From AP-15 sp963814805 (lineage in GTDB: Bacteria; Pseudomonadota; Alphaproteobacteria; ATCC43930; CGMCC-115725), in assembly GCA_963814805.1 (NCBI GenBank), contig CAWFER010000012.1, positions 248,001 through 312,000 of the forward strand: 64,000 nt of DNA, given 5' to 3'. The position numbers and the translations under genes are program-made. Below, in pieces: positions 1-8,890 of the stretch. Position 1 is the first letter of the stretch, and each line of letters starts with the position of its first letter. The notes under the pieces were generated by a model. That model was not told the origin of the DNA, made no database searches, and saw nothing but the letters and a program-made list of their open reading frames with translations.

Positions 1-395
1 CCGGCGATCATCGCCGGCAGCGCTGCGCGGCACAGCAGAAACGACCCGGTCAGATTGACCGCCAGGACCTGCCGCCAATCGGCGAGGCTGGTCTCCAGCA
101 CGGTGCCGGCGCGATCGTGCGGCGCGGCGCCGCTGACCAGGATGTCGAGCCGACCAAAGGCGTCGTCTGCCGCTTTGGCGGCGGCTCGGGTCTGGCTCTC
201 GCTGGCGACGTCGCAATCGACGGCAAGCGCCCACCCGCCCGCCGCTTCGACGAGCCGCACCGTCTCGGCCGTACCGGCCATATCGATGTCGCAGCAGGCG
301 ACCGCCGCTCCGGCCTCGGCAAACGCGATCGAGATCGCCCGCCCGATGCCGCCCGCGGCGCCGCTGACCAGCGCCGCTTTGCCGCCGAGGGTCAT
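1..395 (-). CDS. SDR family oxidoreductase (partial, runs off left edge)
   Basis: N-terminal ~131 residues of a short-chain dehydrogenase/reductase, an NAD(P)-dependent Rossmann-fold enzyme; substrate unknown. The ATG at 395 follows an SD-like ggagag. The cofactor loop is SGAAGGIG at residues 11-18, followed by CDID for the adenine ribose and later AVNLTGSF, the usual beta5/alpha5 region. The NNAG motif is replaced by SGAA. The catalytic Ser-Tyr-Lys lie beyond the window, so activity cannot be judged. It is 75 bp downstream of the ABC ATPase on the same strand and is probably co-transcribed with it, which suggests a sugar or polyol dehydrogenase; that part is inference. Confidence 0.85.
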   Translation of the reverse strand, partial: MTLGGKAALVSGAAGGIGRAISIAFAEAGAAVACCDIDMAGTAETVRLVEAAGGWALAVDCDVASESQTRAAAKAADDAFGRLDILVSGAAPHDRAGTVLETSLADWRQVLAVNLTGSFLLCRAALPAMIA

Positions 396-470
396 CCCGC
401 CTCTCTCCGTCGTCCGTCGCGCAGCCGTTTCGCCGGTTTCACCGCCGGCCGCGGCGGTCCGGATGCCGGC

Positions 471-1568
471 TCAGACCACCAGCTCGGTCTGCGGGTCGAT
501 CAGATGCATCCGGTTGAGGTCGGCGGCAAGCGGCATCGGCTCGCCGACCGGACCGGACGAGGTCGGGTTGACCCGGCCGCACACCTCGACCCCGTCGACG
601 GTGAAATAGACCATCGTCTCCATGCCCATCGGCTCGACCACGTCAAGCCGGGCGGAGAACGGCACGACCCCGGGCAGCACCTCGCCGCGGGCCTCGGTGA
701 TGTGCTCGGGGCGCAACCCGAACAACAGTTCGTCGCCGATGCGCCCGCGGTAATGCGCCTCGCGCGATGGCGGCACCGGGAAGGAGAGCCAGTCGCAGAG
801 CCGCACCATCAACCCGCTGCCGTTCTCGACCACGCGGCACGGCAACAGGTTCATCGTCGGCGAGCCGATGAACCCGGCGACGAAGCGGGTGCGCGGATGA
901 TGATAGACCTCGTAGGGCGTGCCGATCTGTTCGATCCGGCCGGCATTCATCACGACGACCCGGTCGGCCAGGGTCATCGCCTCGACCTGGTCGTGGGTCA
1001 CGTAAATCGTCGTCGTCGTGACCTTCTGATGCACCTTTTTGATTTCGGTGCGCATCTGCACCCGCAGCTTGGCGTCGAGATTGGACAGCGGCTCGTCGAA
1101 CAGGAAGACCTTGGGGTTGCGCACGATCGCCCGGCCCATCGCGACGCGCTGACGTTGCCCGCCGGAAAGCGCCTTCGGCCGGCGGTCGAGCAGCCCGGTG
1201 ATGTCGAGAATGCGCGCCGCGGCCTCGACCCGCTCCTTGATCTCCGGCTTGGGAAATTTCTTCAGCCGCAACCCGAACGACATGTTTTCGAACACCGTCA
1301 TATGCGGGTAGAGCGCGTAGTTCTGGAACACCATGGCGATGTCCCGGTCCTTGGGCGGCACGTCGTTGACCAGCCGGTCGCCGATGTAGATCTCGCCCGA
1401 GGTGCATTCCTCGAGCCCGGCGATCATCCGCAGGGTGGTGCTCTTGCCGCAGCCCGACGGGCCAACCAGCACGATAAACTCGCGGTCGGCGATCTCGAGG
1501 TCGACGCCCTGCACCGCCGGCGTCTTGTCAAAATTCTTGACGATGTTATGAAGCGCGACTTGCGCCAT
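471..1568 (-). CDS. ABC transporter ATP-binding protein, UgpC/MalK type
   Basis: Cytoplasmic ATPase of a carbohydrate- or glycerol-phosphate-type ABC importer, 365 residues, the normal size for the family. Visible motifs: Walker A GPSGCGKST (36-44), Q-loop Q82, signature LSGGQ (134-138), Walker B VFLFDE (154-159), switch His192. The C-terminal ~120 residues form the TOBE/MalK-type regulatory domain (MNLLPCRV onward). No permease or binding protein lies to the right, so the rest of the operon should be beyond the left edge after the SDR gene. Start ATG at 1568. The family call is firm; the transported substrate is unknown. Confidence 0.93.
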   Translation of the reverse strand: MAQVALHNIVKNFDKTPAVQGVDLEIADREFIVLVGPSGCGKSTTLRMIAGLEECTSGEIYIGDRLVNDVPPKDRDIAMVFQNYALYPHMTVFENMSFGLRLKKFPKPEIKERVEAAARILDITGLLDRRPKALSGGQRQRVAMGRAIVRNPKVFLFDEPLSNLDAKLRVQMRTEIKKVHQKVTTTTIYVTHDQVEAMTLADRVVVMNAGRIEQIGTPYEVYHHPRTRFVAGFIGSPTMNLLPCRVVENGSGLMVRLCDWLSFPVPPSREAHYRGRIGDELLFGLRPEHITEARGEVLPGVVPFSARLDVVEPMGMETMVYFTVDGVEVCGRVNPTSSGPVGEPMPLAADLNRMHLIDPQTELVV

Positions 1569-1811
1569 GCCCGATTCCTCTTTCCTTTGTCGCCAGTCGG
1601 CCGGCGCCGGGGTCGATCAAATTAGCTGCGCCGTTACGCGCCCCGCATACAACCGTGTGAGCGGCGGCGGCGAGCTTTGCCGGCTCTTCGCCCGCCGGAC
1701 TCGGCCCGATCGCCGGCTTGCCGAAGCGGGCTGCGAGAGCGTTGCGTCGATTGTAGCGCAGCCATGCGCAATTGCGCCATCGATTTTCCAGCCTCTCGCC
1801 ACGCAAGCCCT

Positions 1812-3698
1812 TCAGCTAGTCGGCTCGTGCTGGCCGGTCGTGGCATCTCCAACGTTGGGGCTGAAGATGCCGGCATCGTCCTGCCTTGTGCCGCGGTGGC
1901 GTTCGAGTTCATGGGCATAGCGGCGCAACGCGTAGGCCTCGCTCAGATAGCCGAGAACCCGGCGGCTGTCGGGGTTGTCGATCACCGGAAGCGTTTCCTG
2001 CGCCGCCTGGCTGAAGCGATCGAGCGCGGTGCGCAGATCGTCGCCCGGCAATAGATAGGGAGCGGGTTCGAAAACAAGGTCGCCGACGGTCTTGGCGTCT
2101 TCGACGGCGCCGACCTCGAGGGGATCGATGATGCCGCTGAGCCGTCCATCCTCGTCGACGACGAAAACCTGCTTCGTGCTGCCCGGCGGGTAGCGGCGGC
2201 GCACCTCGTCAACCGGCTGCCCGGCGGCGATCACCGCCGGGTCGCGCCGCATCATCGGGCCGATCATCAAATCATTGATCCAGCCGATATCCTCGGGGCT
2301 GCGGATGGCCAGCCCGCGCAGGTGAAAGCGCCAGGTCGCGAACGAATAGCCAAACCAGTGGCGCACCGCGATCGCCGCGGTGACGACCCCGACCATGACC
2401 GCGATCGTCACCCAGAAATCGCCGGTGGTTTCCAGCACCAGCATGATCATCGTCATCGGCGCGCCGACGATCGCGGCGGCGACGGCGCCCATGCCGACGA
2501 GCGTAAAGACCAACGGATCGACGCCGAGATTGGGGTCGAACCGCGCCAGCAACCCGCCGACCAGGCTGCCGAACAGACCGCCGAGAAACAGCGAGGTGCT
2601 GAACATCCCGCCGCGAAACCCGGAGCCGATCGACAGCGCCGAGCCAGCGATCTTGGCGAGCACGAGGCCCGTCAGAAACGGCAAAGCGTAGCCCGTATGC
2701 ACGAGATGCACGATGCCGCCGTGCCCGCTCCCGAACATCTGCGGGAACTCTGTTCCGATGCCGCCGAGGAGAATGCCGCCGAGCGCCGGGCGCGCCCAGC
2801 GCGGCACCGCCTGCGAGCGGAACAGCGCCTCGGTGCCGGTTACGCCCTTCATGACGACGATGCCGAGCCCCGCCGAAGCCAAGCCAAGAATGAAGAAGGC
2901 GAGATAATCGCCAGCCGAGAACGAAACCGTCGTGCTATGCCAGATGACGAAGATCGGGGTGGTGCCCATCAAGGCGCGAACCACCAGCACGCCGGTCAGC
3001 GCCGCCACACCGACGGGCGCCAATGTCTGCAAGGTATAGCTGCCAATGATCAGCTCGAAGCCATAGAAGGCGCCGGCGAGCGGCGCGTTGAAGGCGGCGG
3101 CAATCGCCGCGGCGGCGCCGCAGCCGACGAGCGTGCGCACATCGTCGCGGCGCAACCCGGTCCACCGGCCAAGCCGCGAGGCGAGCGAGGCGCCCATCTG
3201 CGTATAGGCCGCTTCGAGCCCGACCGAGGCGCCGAACCCGGCCGACAAAATCGTCACGCCGACGAGGCCGAGGCTGTCGCCGAGCGACATCCGGCCGCCG
3301 AACAAGGCGTTCGCCTCGATCGCGTCCACCACTTCGCGCGGGCGCCAGCGGCGCAGCAGGGCCGAAGAGAGGCCGACAATCAGCCCGCCGAGCACCGGCA
3401 TGGTCAGCACCCGAATCCACGGCAGAGGTGGGGCGTTGCTCAGATGGGCGCCCTTGGGCAACCTGAAGGCGATGAACCGGACGAGGTCGAGCGAAAGGTC
3501 GATCGCGACGACGCTGAGGCCGGCGGCGAGGCCGGCGCCGAGCGCCAGCAGCAGCAGGAACAGCTCGCTGTCGCGCAGCCGGGCCTCGGCGCGGCGGGCG
3601 CCGACGGCCGCGGCATCGATCTCTTCTCTACCCTTCAGGGGTGCGATCTCGGCCACGCGCCTGCGCATAGGCGAGTTGGCCGCCGCTGGCAAGAGCAC
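1812..3698 (-). CDS. CLC-type chloride channel/transporter with C-terminal CBS domains
   Basis: Integral membrane chloride channel or Cl-/H+ antiporter, 628 residues. After a ~45-residue cytoplasmic N-terminus come ten or more hydrophobic segments. The region equivalent to the GREGP filter reads SVGLEAAYTQ, retaining the gating glutamate (E162). The later filter region reads GSGFRGGMFSTSLF (358-371). The N-terminal GSGIP-type motif is not recognisable and is replaced by VVDAIEANAL. Residues ~475-605 form a CBS pair (NDLMIGPMM onward), a typical adenosyl-ligand regulatory module. An alternative start is M11. Ion selectivity cannot be deduced with such divergent filter motifs. Confidence 0.88.
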   Translation of the reverse strand: MLLPAAANSPMRRRVAEIAPLKGREEIDAAAVGARRAEARLRDSELFLLLLALGAGLAAGLSVVAIDLSLDLVRFIAFRLPKGAHLSNAPPLPWIRVLTMPVLGGLIVGLSSALLRRWRPREVVDAIEANALFGGRMSLGDSLGLVGVTILSAGFGASVGLEAAYTQMGASLASRLGRWTGLRRDDVRTLVGCGAAAAIAAAFNAPLAGAFYGFELIIGSYTLQTLAPVGVAALTGVLVVRALMGTTPIFVIWHSTTVSFSAGDYLAFFILGLASAGLGIVVMKGVTGTEALFRSQAVPRWARPALGGILLGGIGTEFPQMFGSGHGGIVHLVHTGYALPFLTGLVLAKIAGSALSIGSGFRGGMFSTSLFLGGLFGSLVGGLLARFDPNLGVDPLVFTLVGMGAVAAAIVGAPMTMIMLVLETTGDFWVTIAVMVGVVTAAIAVRHWFGYSFATWRFHLRGLAIRSPEDIGWINDLMIGPMMRRDPAVIAAGQPVDEVRRRYPPGSTKQVFVVDEDGRLSGIIDPLEVGAVEDAKTVGDLVFEPAPYLLPGDDLRTALDRFSQAAQETLPVIDNPDSRRVLGYLSEAYALRRYAHELERHRGTRQDDAGIFSPNVGDATTGQHEPTS

Positions 3699-3782
3699 CT
3701 TGCGGCAAAGCCTGCCCAGGAGCGCCGATCTCGCGTTCCTGCGACCATTTTCCCGGCCGAGGTCGGGCCGGCGGCGCCTGCA

Positions 3783-4919
3783 TTAATGGCGTTGGAAATA
3801 GACGCGATAAAGCTGGTCGCGAAAGCTGGGGCTGGCCTCGATCGCCGCCTGGAAATCGTCCTTGCCGAGGACGAAGGCGTCGAGCGGTTCGGCGGCGATG
3901 ATCGTGGCGTTGCGCCGCTCGCCGCTGAGCAGCGCCATCTCGCCAAAGAAATCGCCGCGCCCCAGCCGCGCGACCTCGTTCTCGGCGCGGACCACTTCGA
4001 CCTCGCCGTCGGAGATCAGGAAAAAATCGGTGGCCGCCTCGCCCTCGCGGATGATCGTCTCGCCGCTCGAGAAATGGCGCTTGGTCATCTTCTCGGCGAC
4101 ATGGGTCAGCTGGTTCGGGGTCAACGCGCGGAACAGCTCAATCGGGCGCAGGAACTCGCAGATCCGCATCGCGTCGTGCAGCACCACGTCGGAGACGATG
4201 CGCCCGTCGACCATGTGGACCAGCCGGTCGGCGCATTCGATGATGCGGTAATCGTGGGTGACCATGATCACCGCCGCCTGCTGCGCGACCGTTGTTTCCT
4301 TGAGCAGCTCGATGACCACCCGGGTCGCGTCCTTGTCGAGGGCCGCGGTCGGCTCGTCGGCGAGGACTAGGCGGGGGTGATTGACCAGGGCCCGCGCGAT
4401 CGCCACCCGCTGGCGCTCGCCGCCCGAGAGCAGCCGCGGCTTGTAGTCGATCCGGTGGCCGAGGCCGAGCCGCTGCAGCAGCTCCAGGCAGTGCCGGCGT
4501 CCGCTCTCCGGCGCCTCGTGACCAAGCTCTTTGGCCATTTTGACGTTTTCATAGGCGCTCAGCGCCTCGAACAAATTGTGCATTTGAAAAATGAAGCCGA
4601 TCTCGCGGCGCACCGCGACCAGATCGTGCGGCGGCAGCCGCGCCAGGTCGCGACCCAGCACCGCGATTCGACCCTCCTGCACCGAGCGCAACGCGCCGAC
4701 CAAGGTCAACAGGGTGGTCTTGCCGGCGCCCGAGGGACCGGTCATCACCACCAGCTGCCCGGGCGGGATCTCGATCCGGTTGTCGAACAGGACCTGGTTG
4801 CGCGCCACGCCTTCGCCGTAATAGTGGTTGAGCGCGTCGACCCACACCACCGGCTCCGCTGCCGGCGAAGTTTGGGCCGGGCTCGGCGCCGGTCTTTCAG
4901 CGACCATCGCGGCGCACAT
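3783..4919 (-). CDS. DevA-type ABC exporter ATPase fused to a cyclic-nucleotide-binding domain
   Basis: ATPase of a MacB/DevCA-like exporter, 378 residues from the ATG at 4919. That start overlaps the stop of the upstream permease (TGATG arrangement) and is preferred over a longer open frame reaching 5093. Walker A GPSGAGKTT (61-69), signature LSGGE (164-168), Walker B LVLADE (184-189), switch His222. Residues ~262-372 are an added Crp/PKA-type cyclic-nucleotide-binding fold whose phosphate cassette contains FFGEMALLSGERRNATI (324-340), including the expected Glu and Arg. The fusion suggests export gated by cAMP/cGMP or another small ligand, which is inference. Last gene of a three-gene operon. 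Confidence 0.92.
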   Translation of the reverse strand: MCAAMVAERPAPSPAQTSPAAEPVVWVDALNHYYGEGVARNQVLFDNRIEIPPGQLVVMTGPSGAGKTTLLTLVGALRSVQEGRIAVLGRDLARLPPHDLVAVRREIGFIFQMHNLFEALSAYENVKMAKELGHEAPESGRRHCLELLQRLGLGHRIDYKPRLLSGGERQRVAIARALVNHPRLVLADEPTAALDKDATRVVIELLKETTVAQQAAVIMVTHDYRIIECADRLVHMVDGRIVSDVVLHDAMRICEFLRPIELFRALTPNQLTHVAEKMTKRHFSSGETIIREGEAATDFFLISDGEVEVVRAENEVARLGRGDFFGEMALLSGERRNATIIAAEPLDAFVLGKDDFQAAIEASPSFRDQLYRVYFQRH

Positions 4920-6100
4920 CAGAACACCTCCGCCGGGTCGGCCGCGACCACCCGGCGCACCGCGATCGCCGCCGAAATCAGGCACATGCCGAGAGTGAGC
5001 CCCAGGCTCAACAAAGTGATCTCCAGGCTCATCCGCATCGGCAGCAGCGCCAATTCGCCGATGATCCGAAACAGCAGGATACTTGCGAGCCACGCCGGAA
5101 CCCAGCCGGCCAGCCCATTCAGCGCCGCCTGCTCGAGCACCACGCGCAGCAGAAACAAGGTCGGATAGCCGATCGCCTTCAATGTCGCATATTGCGGCAA
5201 CTGGTCGGCGACGTCGGTATAGGTGATCTGATAGGAGATCAACATGCCGACGACAAAGCCGACCACGGTGCCGATCGCAAATATCGGTCCGGCCGAAGAC
5301 ACCTCGGCCTGAAACTTGCGCTCAAACGCGATCAGCTGAGCCTTGGTCATGACCTTGAGCGCCGCCGGCAGCGCCTGTTTGAGCGCGGCCTGCACCGCGG
5401 CCGGGTCGGCCCCTTGCGCCAGCTTGATCACCCCGGCCTCGATCCCCGGCGGGTTGCCGGCGGCGCCGCGCAGCACATCGGCGAAGGTGCGCGCGCTCAT
5501 GATCACCGTGCCGTCGCTCATGAAATTGGGGCCAAGCGCGAAGTTGCCGACGATCTTGACCGTGACGCCGTTCAACTGCGATTGCCGAGCCGGCTGGTCC
5601 ATGCCGAGGAAGCGGCGCGCGCGCCGGTCGACCAGCACCGTATCCGGCGATTTCAGCCGCCCGCGCTCGGCGTTGATCTGGGCGAACGAAAAGACCGGCT
5701 GGTCGGGATCGAAGGCGAAAGCCTGAACCAGGAAAATCTTGCCGTTAACCGGGTTTTTCCAGAACATGTCGAACCAGTCGGCGTAGAGCGGGCGGGCGCT
5801 GGCCACCCCGGGGACCTGCCGCGCCCGATCGAGCTCGGCCGCCGGGAACGGGTCTTGCGTCGCGAACTGGTATTTGTGCGCGCTTTGCACAAATAGATCG
5901 CCGTCGAGCCCGCGGATCACCATCAGGGAGCTGGCGAAAAAGGCGCGCTCGAAGCCGAGCTGCATCAGCATCAGCAGCACCGCAAAGCCGATGCCGCCGC
6001 TCGAGCGCAGCAGCCGGCGCTTGTTTGCGGTCAGGTTGCGCCAGGCGAGCGGAACCGGATGCAGCGCGGCCCGGCCGGCGAGAGAGGCGGCGATCGACAT
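4919..6100 (-). CDS. ABC exporter permease, DevC/FtsX-like (second of two)
   Basis: Inner-membrane subunit of the exporter, 393 residues. Topology is DevC/MacB-like: one N-terminal membrane segment (about 33-52, GIGFAVLLMLMQLGF), a large periplasmic domain, then three C-terminal segments starting near residue 270 (AIGTVVGFVVGMLI). The motif YATLKAIGYP and the ending DPAEVF are typical of FtsX-fold DevC permeases. It lies 15 bp after the first permease and overlaps the ATPase start by a TGATG junction, so the three proteins are probably made as a complex. The two permeases are diverged paralogues, which suggests a heterodimeric channel. Confidence 0.9.
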   Translation of the reverse strand: MSIAASLAGRAALHPVPLAWRNLTANKRRLLRSSGGIGFAVLLMLMQLGFERAFFASSLMVIRGLDGDLFVQSAHKYQFATQDPFPAAELDRARQVPGVASARPLYADWFDMFWKNPVNGKIFLVQAFAFDPDQPVFSFAQINAERGRLKSPDTVLVDRRARRFLGMDQPARQSQLNGVTVKIVGNFALGPNFMSDGTVIMSARTFADVLRGAAGNPPGIEAGVIKLAQGADPAAVQAALKQALPAALKVMTKAQLIAFERKFQAEVSSAGPIFAIGTVVGFVVGMLISYQITYTDVADQLPQYATLKAIGYPTLFLLRVVLEQAALNGLAGWVPAWLASILLFRIIGELALLPMRMSLEITLLSLGLTLGMCLISAAIAVRRVVAADPAEVF

Positions 6101-6115
6101 GCGGCCGCGCCTGCC

Positions 6116-7243
6116 TCAGAACACGTCGGCCGGATCGGCGCGGCGCAGGCCGCCGAGCGCCAACAGCGCCGCCACCGCCGCCATGCCGAGCGCCGCGCCC
6201 AGCACCGCTGCGATGTGGCCGAGGGTCATCGTCACCGGCAGCATCGTGCGCTGTTGGATCAGCCGATAGAGCCCGGCCGCCGCGGCCACCGCGGGGACGA
6301 AGCCGGCGGCGACGATCAGCAACGACATGGTCGCGACCGTGGCGGCGAGCGCGCCGTCGCTATAGCCGATCGCCTTCAGGGTCGCGAATTGCGGCATTTG
6401 CCGGTTCACCTGAGTGGAAACGATCTGGTAGACGACCATGATCCCGACCACGATCGAAATCAGCAAGCCCGACCCGAAAATCAGCCCGACCGAGGTCCGG
6501 GTTGTCCAATAGCTCTCCTCGTGGTCGGCGAGTGCGGCGCGGGTGAAAATCTGCGTGCCGGGACCGGCGAGCCGGCGCAGCGACGCCGCCGCGGCGACGG
6601 GATCGACCCCCGGCTTCAGCTCGATCGGGCCGAGATTAACCTGGCTCTGACCGCGGCCCGGAAACAGCCGGGCGAAATTCGCCGTGCTGGCGAGGGCGAC
6701 GCCGAGGCCCATAAAGCCGGTGCCGAGCCGGTAGCGGCCGCCGATCGTTATCCTGCGGTCGCCGATGCCGACGACCCGGCCGGTTTCGAGCGGGCCGAAA
6801 ATCGAGCGCGATGCGCTGTCGACAAGGATCGTGTCGGGCCGTTCGAGGGTCGCGCGCCGCCGCTCGATGCTGCCCGGGCGGAACACCCGGCTCCGCGGAT
6901 CGAAGCCGATCACGAACAAGTCCGGCCAGGCCCCGTCGACGCCGCCTTTCCACTTTGCCAGGCCGAAATAAAGCGCCGTTGCGGCGGCGACCTCGGGCGA
7001 GGCGCGCACCTGGTCGAGGCGACCGAGCGGGAACGCCCCCGGCTGCGCCTGATATTCGTACTGGTCGGACACCAGCAGGAGATCGAAGCGCATGTTGTCG
7101 TAGAGCAGCATCCCCCCCTGCGGCACTGCATAGAACAGGCCGAGCTGGATGAACACCAAGAGGATCGCCATGAACATCCCGACCAGCGCCAGGAGGGTTC
7201 GCCCCTTGCGGTGGGTCAGAATGCGCCAGGCGAGCGAAACCAT
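6116..7243 (-). CDS. ABC exporter permease, DevC/FtsX-like (first of two)
   Basis: First gene of the exporter operon. From the ATG at 7243 it encodes ~375 residues starting MVSLAWRIL. A longer reading begins at 7297, but that ATG lies inside a 17-bp palindrome and lacks a clear SD, whereas gggag stands about 13 bases before 7243. It shares the DevC layout: membrane segment near residues 20-40 (LVGMFMAILLVFIQLGLF), a periplasmic domain, three C-terminal segments, FATLKAIGYSDG and a terminal ADPADVF. No DevB-type (HlyD-like) adaptor is in this operon; the nearest adaptor is the divergent RND one at 7651, so the partner is unresolved. Confidence 0.88.
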   Translation of the reverse strand: MVSLAWRILTHRKGRTLLALVGMFMAILLVFIQLGLFYAVPQGGMLLYDNMRFDLLLVSDQYEYQAQPGAFPLGRLDQVRASPEVAAATALYFGLAKWKGGVDGAWPDLFVIGFDPRSRVFRPGSIERRRATLERPDTILVDSASRSIFGPLETGRVVGIGDRRITIGGRYRLGTGFMGLGVALASTANFARLFPGRGQSQVNLGPIELKPGVDPVAAAASLRRLAGPGTQIFTRAALADHEESYWTTRTSVGLIFGSGLLISIVVGIMVVYQIVSTQVNRQMPQFATLKAIGYSDGALAATVATMSLLIVAAGFVPAVAAAAGLYRLIQQRTMLPVTMTLGHIAAVLGAALGMAAVAALLALGGLRRADPADVF

Positions 7244-7294
7244 CACTTGCGGCTGAACTCCCGAAAAAACCCGGCGTTGGCCGCGGCGCGCCTG

Positions 7295-7311
7295 CATAAT
7301 CGCCGATTATG
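7295..7311. promoter_or_regulatory. 17-bp perfect palindrome, candidate operator
   Basis: CATAATCG-C-CGATTATG, a perfect inverted repeat with one central base, in the 407-bp divergent region between the DevC exporter operon and the RND operon. Length, symmetry and position suit a dimeric repressor site. No regulator gene is adjacent. Seen directly; the function is inference. Confidence 0.4.
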
Positions 7312-7325
7312 GGGCGCCGAGGTCA

Positions 7326-7341
7326 ATCCGATTGTTCGGAT
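7326..7341. promoter_or_regulatory. Inverted repeat with 4-base loop, second candidate operator
   Basis: ATCCGA-TTGT-TCGGAT lies 14 bp from the 17-bp palindrome in the same divergent intergenic region. It could be an operator half of a two-site control region or a small RNA hairpin. Nothing else was recognised from 7244 to 7650. Confidence 0.3.
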
Positions 7342-7650
7342 CCGCGCTATCGGCCGGCGTCTCGTCGGCCTGATTGGCGAGGCCGCGGATCCGATCGCGC
7401 CGGTCGATGGCGATGCCGTCGGGCGGATTGATGCCGGTGACCAGCATCGCCTCCGGGCTTCGCACCGAGACCGAGCCGCCATGATGGAGGATTGTCGCCG
7501 CCTCGAAGCCATGCTTCCCGCGCCGCGCCTGTCAAGCGCGCGCCGGCTCTTGGGCGTTCCGGCTCGACCTCCTTTGCCGGGTCGGCGCGGGTTCGCTGCG
7601 CCGCGCCGCGGGACGCGGTGGAACTCCGGCGCCTAGATATCGTTGCGCCA

Positions 7651-8883
7651 ATGGCCGGCGTGTCGGCAAGGGAGATCAGAACGTTGCGGCGGGGACCGGC
7701 GATCGTTCTTACCCTCGTTGCTGCGTTGGCGGCGGGATTGGTCTGCTGGAAGCTCGTCGATCTCGCGGCGGCCCGCGCTCCCGCCGCGGCGAGCCCCGCT
7801 GCGGTGCCGGTGACGGCGGCCGCGGTCAAGCGCGAGAATGTGCCGGCCGTGGCGCCGGCGCTCGGCACCGTGCTGTCGCAGGACATCGTCAACGTCATGC
7901 CGCGGGTCAACGGCCAGATCACCCAGATCTATTTCAAGCAAGGCGACCAGGTAGCCGCGAACCAGCCGCTGTTCCTGATTGATCCGCGGCCCTATCAGGC
8001 GGCGCTCGAGCAGGCCCAGGGACAGCTCGCCCACGATCAGGCGGCGCTGGCCGAGGCCAGGATGGACTTGGCGCGCTATCGGCGGCTCGAGGCGCAAAAC
8101 TCGATAGCGACGCAGACCGAGCAGGATCAGGCCTTTGTCGTCGGGCAGGACCAGGGAACCGTGAAGCTCGACCAAGCCAATCTCGCCACCGCCGCGCTCA
8201 ATCTCGCCTATTGCCATATCGATGCGCCGATTGCCGGCCTGACCGGCGCGCTCCAGGTCGATCTGGGCAATTACGTGCAGGCGGCGAGCAGCGCGCAGCA
8301 ATCGTCGAGCAGCACGCAGGCGTCAACGGGCGGCACGACGCTCTCGGCGGGCGTCACGCCATTGGTGACGATCACCCAGATGCATCCGATCTTCGTCAGC
8401 TTCAGCATGCCCGAAACCGAGCTCGACACGATCCTTGAAAACCAAGCCAAAGGCGCGCTCGCCGTCGAGGCCTATTCGCAGGCCGGCAAGCTGCTCGCCG
8501 CCGGCAAGCTCAGCCTGATCAACAACCAGGTCGCCACGACGACCGGCACGATCCTGCTCGAAGGCACCTTCGCCAACCGGCGCCTGCGGCTGTGGCCGGG
8601 CGAATTCGTGGCGGTGCGCCTGATCGAGTTCATTCGGCGCAACGCGATCACGGTTCCGGCCGAGGCGGTCATGACCGGTCCGACCGGCCCCTATGTCTAC
8701 GTCATCGGCTCCGGCAACAAGGTGAGCCGGGTCGCCGTGCAGGTGGCGGCGACCCAGGGGAGCATTGCCGTCATCGGCAAGGGCCTGCGGGCCGGCGAGG
8801 AGGTCGTCACCAACGGCCAGTACCGGCTCGGCGACGGGGTCACGGTGAAGGTCCAGCCGCCCACGGCCGCGGCGGCCGGCTGA
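7651..8883 (+). CDS. RND efflux pump periplasmic adaptor (MdtA/AcrA-like)
   Basis: Membrane-fusion subunit linking an RND pump to an outer-membrane channel, 410 residues from the ATG at 7651. One N-terminal membrane anchor (about 13-33, AIVLTLVAALAAGLVCWKL), then a lipoyl/barrel-sandwich half (NGQITQIYFKQGDQV), a helical hairpin (QALEQAQGQLAHDQ region), the second lipoyl half (HIDAPIAGLTG), and beta-barrel plus membrane-proximal domains. A Ser/Thr/Gln-rich insertion (AASSAQQSSSSTQ) after the second lipoyl strand is unusual. The pump gene follows after 7 bp. No outer-membrane factor is encoded nearby. Confidence 0.93.
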   Translation: MAGVSAREIRTLRRGPAIVLTLVAALAAGLVCWKLVDLAAARAPAAASPAAVPVTAAAVKRENVPAVAPALGTVLSQDIVNVMPRVNGQITQIYFKQGDQVAANQPLFLIDPRPYQAALEQAQGQLAHDQAALAEARMDLARYRRLEAQNSIATQTEQDQAFVVGQDQGTVKLDQANLATAALNLAYCHIDAPIAGLTGALQVDLGNYVQAASSAQQSSSSTQASTGGTTLSAGVTPLVTITQMHPIFVSFSMPETELDTILENQAKGALAVEAYSQAGKLLAAGKLSLINNQVATTTGTILLEGTFANRRLRLWPGEFVAVRLIEFIRRNAITVPAEAVMTGPTGPYVYVIGSGNKVSRVAVQVAATQGSIAVIGKGLRAGEEVVTNGQYRLGDGVTVKVQPPTAAAAG

Positions 8884-8890
8884 TCCCGTC

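Noticed and set aside
2322..4370. Very long plus-strand open frame across the CLC channel and ABC ATPase genes
   Set aside because: Rich in His/Arg/Asp repeats without domain sense; it is the complement frame of two clear genes in GC-rich DNA.
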